Shown: positions 25,072 to 28,095 of the stretch, piece after piece
How the letters are laid out: every line of letters begins with the position of its first letter
How positions within the stretch are numbered: the stretch's first letter is position 1
Assembly: GCA_016793585.1 (NCBI GenBank)
Contig: JAEUJR010000390.1
Location: 1-28,095, forward strand
Source: Archangium sp.
GTDB lineage: Bacteria > Myxococcota > Myxococcia > Myxococcales > Myxococcaceae
Direction of reading: 5' to 3'
DNA: 28,095 nucleotides
Notes under the pieces: model-generated
Database searches by the model: none
What the model was told of the DNA's origin: nothing
The model's input: the letters and a program-made list of their open reading frames with translations, nothing else
Program-made: the position numbers and the translations under genes

Positions 25072-25132
25072 CGGCACGGTCGAGGTGCCGTCTACTCCAC
25101 GCCGACCGCCGATGGTGAGATGGTGCGGCCTC

Positions 25133-25591
25133 ATGACGACCTCTCGCCGTGATGTGCTCGTCGTTGGCGCCTCGGCGTTCGCGCTGGGCGCGTCGGGCTG
25201 CGCGATTCTTCGTGGCGGTGCGGTGCACCCGCAGTGGGCTGCGTCGAAGGCGAGCCTCTCGAACGGCGTGCTCACGATTCCGCTCGCAGACATTCGCGCG
25301 GTGGGCGAAGGCCGCGTGCTCGAGGCACGGCTGCAGCCTGCGTTCCGTGACCTGCTCTTCTCGCCGCGCGCCGATGGCACCGTCATCGTCGTCACCGCGA
25401 ACTGCCCGCACAACGGGTGTGTGGTCGACTTCGACGGCGTGCGCTCCGAGTGGCAGTGCCCGTGTCACGAGTCGCGCTTCTCGCTCGAGGGCGTCGTGAA
25501 GAGCGGCGCGGCGAAGAAGAACCTGGTCGTGCCGGTCACGCGCGTCGAGGGCGAGTCGCTCGTCGTCGAACTCGACCGCGTCCGGAGCTGA
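25133..25591 (+). CDS. Tat-exported Rieske [2Fe-2S] protein
   Basis: The 152-residue product begins MTTSRRDVLVVGASAFALGA, a twin-arginine signal (SRRDV). It continues ASGC, so it is probably a lipoprotein as well (Cys23). The Rieske domain has box I CPHNGC (Cys91, His93, Cys96) and box II CPCHESRF (Cys109, Cys111, His112). By family rules Cys91, His93, Cys109 and His112 bind the cluster and Cys96-Cys111 form the stabilising disulfide. All are present. It would carry electrons on the outer face of the membrane. No cytochrome b or other complex partner is nearby, so it is not a bc1 operon; the partner is unknown. Confidence 0.92.
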   Translation: MTTSRRDVLVVGASAFALGASGCAILRGGAVHPQWAASKASLSNGVLTIPLADIRAVGEGRVLEARLQPAFRDLLFSPRADGTVIVVTANCPHNGCVVDFDGVRSEWQCPCHESRFSLEGVVKSGAAKKNLVVPVTRVEGESLVVELDRVRS

Positions 25592-25692
25592 TTCGCGGTG
25601 GCTTCGAGGTGAGCGACGAAGCGGCGGTCGTGCTCCGAAGCCTCGAGCTGCGGCGTCGAGATGCAGAAATGGCACGCGCCCTCGAGTTCCAT
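25465..25692 (-). pseudogene. Possible small gene or remnant antisense to the Rieske 3' end
   Basis: A 75-residue frame begins MELEGACHFCISTPQLEASE with codons that look native (high GC at third positions) for its first 34 residues. After that it overlaps the Rieske gene and reads as a shadow. Upstream in another frame HPGVYCFDG also looks coding, and an in-frame TGA lies 9 nt before the ATG. This fits a gene fragment with a frameshift better than a complete gene. I do not recognise it. The flanks 25592-25464 and 25693-25854 otherwise hold nothing I can name. Confidence 0.3.
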
Positions 25693-25854
25693 CGACCGTC
25701 AAAGCAGTACACGCCCGGGTGGGCGGTGGCGCTCCAGGGTGGCGCCCAGCCAGCCCCAAGGCACTCGAGAGCGCCGGTCGGTCCATTCGGCGCGCGAGCG
25801 TTCCTCCCAAACCTGAACATGAAACGTCGGGTCGGCCAGACACTGAATTCCGGC

Positions 25855-26961
25855 TCACGCGGCGCGCCGCAGGGCCGCCCGCCACTCCTGCATCGCCTGC
25901 GCTTGCGCCGCGTCGAGTGCCCAGGGTTTGAGCCTCGTGTACTCACCTGCCACCTCGACCTGCGCGTGGAACTGCAGCTTCGCCACGCGCACGAACACCA
26001 CCAGCCGGGTCTTCAGCGGCTCGGTGAGCGACACGACGAGCCCCGCGTCGTCGACGCTGATCAACGCCCCGCTCGCCGTCTCGTCGCCAGTCGAGACGTG
26101 CACCGCGTCGAGCTCCCACGGAGACGCCGTGGCGTCGACCTGCGGCAATGCGGGGTCGATCAACCGAATCGCATCGACCAGCTCGGGCAACCGCTTCGCG
26201 AGGTCGAGACATGTCGCGGTGTCGAGCGCGGCGATGCTGCCCAGCGTGTCGGGCGTCACGTGGGGCGTGCCCTCGACCTGCGCCACCACCTCGTTCACCG
26301 TCTGCAGCCAGTCCCACGCGCCGACCTGATGATGAAACGCGACCGCGGCCGCGAGCGGGTGCGGCAGCTGCCAGGCCTCGACGAGCGCGCCACCCGCCGC
26401 CTGATGCAGGTCTTCGATGAGCGCCCACCACCCCGCCGCCGTGCGCGTGTCGGCGTCGGGGTGCTGCGCGAACAGGTCCTCCAGCGCCGAGCACGCCACG
26501 ATGCGGCCGATGTCGTGAAGCATGCCCACCACGTACGCCGTCTCGGGGTCGAACGGCGCCACGCGCCCCGGGCCGGGCTTCGCGAGCCACTGCGCGACGT
26601 GCGCAGCCACGAGCGCCTCCCGCCACGCGCGCTGCCGCAGCGAGAGCAGTGGCCCCGCGGCCGTCGCGGTGCTCGCGGCCGAGCTCGCCCAGGCCAGCTT
26701 CAACACGCCACGCGCACCCAGCCGCGCCACCGCCGCCGGAATCGTCGTGATGGGCTCGCGCCCACGAACGCCGACGCCATTCGCCGCGCGCAGCACCACC
26801 GCCGTGACCGCCGGGTCAGACCGCACGATTCGGTCGAGCTCGGTCACCGACCAGTCGTCATGAGACAGCAGGTTCGCGAGCTGCAGACACGCGCTCGGCG
26901 CCGGCGGCACCCTGATTCGGCGCTCGCGAACCCGTTCACGAATGGCGGCTTCGACGTCCAT
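25855..26961 (-). CDS. HDOD-domain signalling protein
   Basis: The 368-residue product has an HDOD domain at about 10-230: VPPAPSACLQLANLLS, ELDRIVRSDPAVTAVVLRAANG, then AYVVGMLHDIGRIVACSALE with His149-Asp150. HDOD proteins are usually non-catalytic HD-domain relatives that bind partners in signalling and motility control, often with cyclic-di-GMP links. The C-terminal 100 residues (about 270-368; ALISVDDAGLVVSLTEPLKT, VAKLQFHAQVEVAGEY) resemble a PilZ-type barrel, but the arginine-rich c-di-GMP motif is not seen. Cytoplasmic; no signal or membrane helix. It is followed by 98 bp and the bacM-operon lipoprotein on the same strand, so readthrough is possible. Confidence 0.85.
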   Translation of the reverse strand: MDVEAAIRERVRERRIRVPPAPSACLQLANLLSHDDWSVTELDRIVRSDPAVTAVVLRAANGVGVRGREPITTIPAAVARLGARGVLKLAWASSAASTATAAGPLLSLRQRAWREALVAAHVAQWLAKPGPGRVAPFDPETAYVVGMLHDIGRIVACSALEDLFAQHPDADTRTAAGWWALIEDLHQAAGGALVEAWQLPHPLAAAVAFHHQVGAWDWLQTVNEVVAQVEGTPHVTPDTLGSIAALDTATCLDLAKRLPELVDAIRLIDPALPQVDATASPWELDAVHVSTGDETASGALISVDDAGLVVSLTEPLKTRLVVFVRVAKLQFHAQVEVAGEYTRLKPWALDAAQAQAMQEWRAALRRAA

Positions 26962-27060
26962 GACTGTCCCCGTCGAGGCATCGGCACGAACGCCGCCCCC
27001 CGTTCAGGATCAGCGTCGGCGCGCCAGACCCCTGACGCGAACAGGTGACCACTGGTTCCA

Positions 27061-27477
27061 TCAGGGCGCTTCGGTGGACAGAGCGCGGCACAGCGCGAGC
27101 CCATCGTCGACGTCGGCCGACGACGCGCGCGCGGTCGACGCACACCACACCGTTCTGGCGCCGACCTTCTTCACCGCGAGAAACCCGTCGCGGTCACCCC
27201 CGAGCGAGTACCGCACGGCCGAGTACCCCTCGCCTTCGTCCTGCAGAAGGCCCGTCGCACCTTCGGCGGTGGCGACCCGACCGAGCTCCATGGCGCGCGG
27301 CACCTCGGCGGAGCGCAGCTCGAGCGTCGCGACCACGCGGCCCTTCGGCCCCACCGAGAGCCCACCGGCCGTCGGCGTGGCGACCCAGCCTTCTGCCAGG
27401 GGCACCCGAAGCCCCGCCGGCGTCGTGGGCCGTTCGGAGCAGGCGAGCACCGCGGCGAGCGGCACCCAGCGAATCAC
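27061..27477 (-). CDS. Small lipoprotein coupled to bacM
   Basis: The 138-residue product begins with GTG (MIRWVPLAAVLACSERPTTP); VLAC gives lipid Cys13. The mature part is beta-rich and Pro/Gly-containing, with RVVATLELRSAEVPR and DGFLAVKKVGARTVWCAS, and two further cysteines. I do not recognise a family. Its GTG overlaps the bacM stop (GTGA), so it should be translated with bacM. A role with the bactofilin in the cell envelope is inferred from this coupling only. Confidence 0.8.
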   Translation of the reverse strand: MIRWVPLAAVLACSERPTTPAGLRVPLAEGWVATPTAGGLSVGPKGRVVATLELRSAEVPRAMELGRVATAEGATGLLQDEGEGYSAVRYSLGGDRDGFLAVKKVGARTVWCASTARASSADVDDGLALCRALSTEAP

Positions 27478-27908
27478 TTGGTAGGCGCGGTGCCCGGCGG
27501 CGGAGGCGGCTTGGCGGCCGACAGGTTCTCCATCTTCGTGGTGCCCTCGAAGATGACGCCCTTCTCCATCGACATCGCGGGCGTCTCGATGGCGCCCTTC
27601 ACCCGCGCCGGCGCGTGCAGCTCGACGAGCTGGTGCGCGCGAATCGTGCCCTCGACCGAGCCGCTGATGATGATGACGCCAGCCGTGATGTCGGCCGTCA
27701 CCTTCGCGCCTTCACCGACGGTCAGCGTGTCTTTGGTGACGATTTGCCCGCTGAACTTCCCATCGATGCGGACCTCACCCTCGAACGTGAGCTTGCCTTC
27801 GAACTCACTGCCCTTCCCCAACAGCGCGTTGAGCTGTCCTGCTTTGGCCGACACCGGTTTTTCCTCTCTGGCGGGCGTTCCGTCCCGCTTGTCTCCGAAG
27901 AGCGCCAT
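27474..27908 (-). CDS. bacM: Bactofilin cytoskeletal protein
   Basis: The 144-residue product has the bactofilin core at about 33-120: GSEFEGKLTFEGEVRIDGKF, GQIVTKDTLTVGEGAKVTAD and VIIISGSVEGTIRAHQLVEL, the regular beta-helix repeats. An N-terminal tail (MALFGDKRDGTPAREEKP) and a Pro-rich C-terminal tail flank it. Bactofilins polymerise without nucleotides into filaments on the inner membrane. In Myxococcus xanthus bacM lies directly downstream of parB and shapes the cell; the order here is the same, which supports the symbol. It starts 24 bp after the parB stop and overlaps the next gene by 4 nt. Confidence 0.92.
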   Translation of the reverse strand: MALFGDKRDGTPAREEKPVSAKAGQLNALLGKGSEFEGKLTFEGEVRIDGKFSGQIVTKDTLTVGEGAKVTADITAGVIIISGSVEGTIRAHQLVELHAPARVKGAIETPAMSMEKGVIFEGTTKMENLSAAKPPPPPGTAPTK

Positions 27909-27932
27909 TTCGAATCAGTCCTGGGTGCTGCG

Positions 27933-28095
27933 TTATCGCTTGATCAACCCGATGATCCGCTCGAGGTCTTCGTAGCTGAAGTACTCGATCTCGAGCGAAC
28001 CCTTCCCTGCCCCCTTCTCCACCAGACGCACCTTCGTGCCAAGCCGTCGTTGCAGGTCTTCGACGAGGCGTTTGGCTTCGGGGCTGGCCTTCTGC
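27933..28095 (-). CDS. parB: ParB C-terminal end (partial; start outside window)
   Basis: Only the last 53 full codons are visible. They read KASPEAKRLVEDLQRRLG, KVRLVEKGAGKGSLEIEYF and SYEDLERIIGLIKR, ending at a TAA (27935-27933). This is the dimerisation domain that ends chromosomal ParB proteins (GTKV...G.I.I.Y.S.EELERI). ParB loads on parS sites and drives chromosome segregation with ParA. I see no parS site (GTTCCACGTGGAAC type) in this window. The bactofilin gene follows 24 bp later on the same strand. Confidence 0.9.
   Translation of the reverse strand, partial: QKASPEAKRLVEDLQRRLGTKVRLVEKGAGKGSLEIEYFSYEDLERIIGLIKR

Noticed and set aside
24485..25132. Plus-strand frame leading into the Rieske gene
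   Set aside because: It is the shadow of the acyltransferase gene; the twin-arginine signal sets the true start at 25133.
27900..28095. parS site or replication origin near parB
   Set aside because: No GTTCCACGTGGAAC-like palindrome or DnaA-box cluster is seen here or elsewhere in the window.

Overview
The window looks like chromosomal DNA of a myxobacterium (phylum Myxococcota). It is very GC-rich, with coding regions that end most codons in G or C. It carries several families typical of that group: a Sig-70_gmx1-type sigma factor translationally coupled to a Ser/Thr kinase, a DUF2378/TIGR02265 protein, a thrombospondin-type-3 repeat protein with a MYXO-CTERM-like tail, lipoproteins with Gly/Ala/Ser linkers, and a bactofilin directly downstream of parB as in Myxococcus xanthus bacM. 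I assigned families by reading motifs, not by database search.

Layout. Positions 1-402 (-) hold most of a secreted staphylococcal-nuclease-like protein that runs off the left edge. 473-1939 (+) encodes a Ser/Thr kinase fused to a cyclic-nucleotide-binding domain with a Crp-like tail. 1940-2300 has no intact gene but holds a decayed reading frame, a (GTC)9 microsatellite and a strong hairpin. 2301-3858 (-) carries a secreted protein of unknown function and an OsmC-like protein. 4002-8036 (+) is a run of envelope genes: a membrane protein split by a frameshift, a large lipoprotein and a small secreted protein. 8049-10643 (-) holds a lysozyme-like lipoprotein and the TSP3-repeat surface protein, separated by a clear terminator. 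10790-13251 (+) has a hotdog thioesterase, a CoA-disulfide-reductase/rhodanese fusion and a free-standing rhodanese. 13253-16240 holds a DJ-1/PfpI protein (-), an NmrA-like oxidoreductase (+) and two small membrane proteins (one on each strand).

16275-19705 (-) is the regulatory core: sigma factor, then a kinase with an N-terminal anti-sigma-like zinc finger and C-terminal TPR region (4-nt overlap), then the small membrane protein at 15677-16240. Just upstream of the sigma gene lies a 106-bp direct repeat in three full copies plus a partial one (19799-20173). On its other side is a Cys-rich lipoprotein gene (20242-20712, +). 20713-23181 (-) is a GH31 glycosidase lipoprotein. It is followed by a DUF2378 protein (+), a condensation-type acyltransferase (-), a divergent Tat-exported Rieske protein (+), an HDOD protein (-) and, at the right edge, the parB-bacM-lipoprotein operon (-).

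Two signals are not explained by the gene list. GATC is strongly depleted (25 found by eye, about 85 expected), and 10 of the 25 lie in TGATCA. The CoA-disulfide-reductase fusion has lost its rhodanese catalytic Cys, while an intact single-domain rhodanese follows 35 bp downstream. No mobile element, tRNA, rRNA or CRISPR array was seen.
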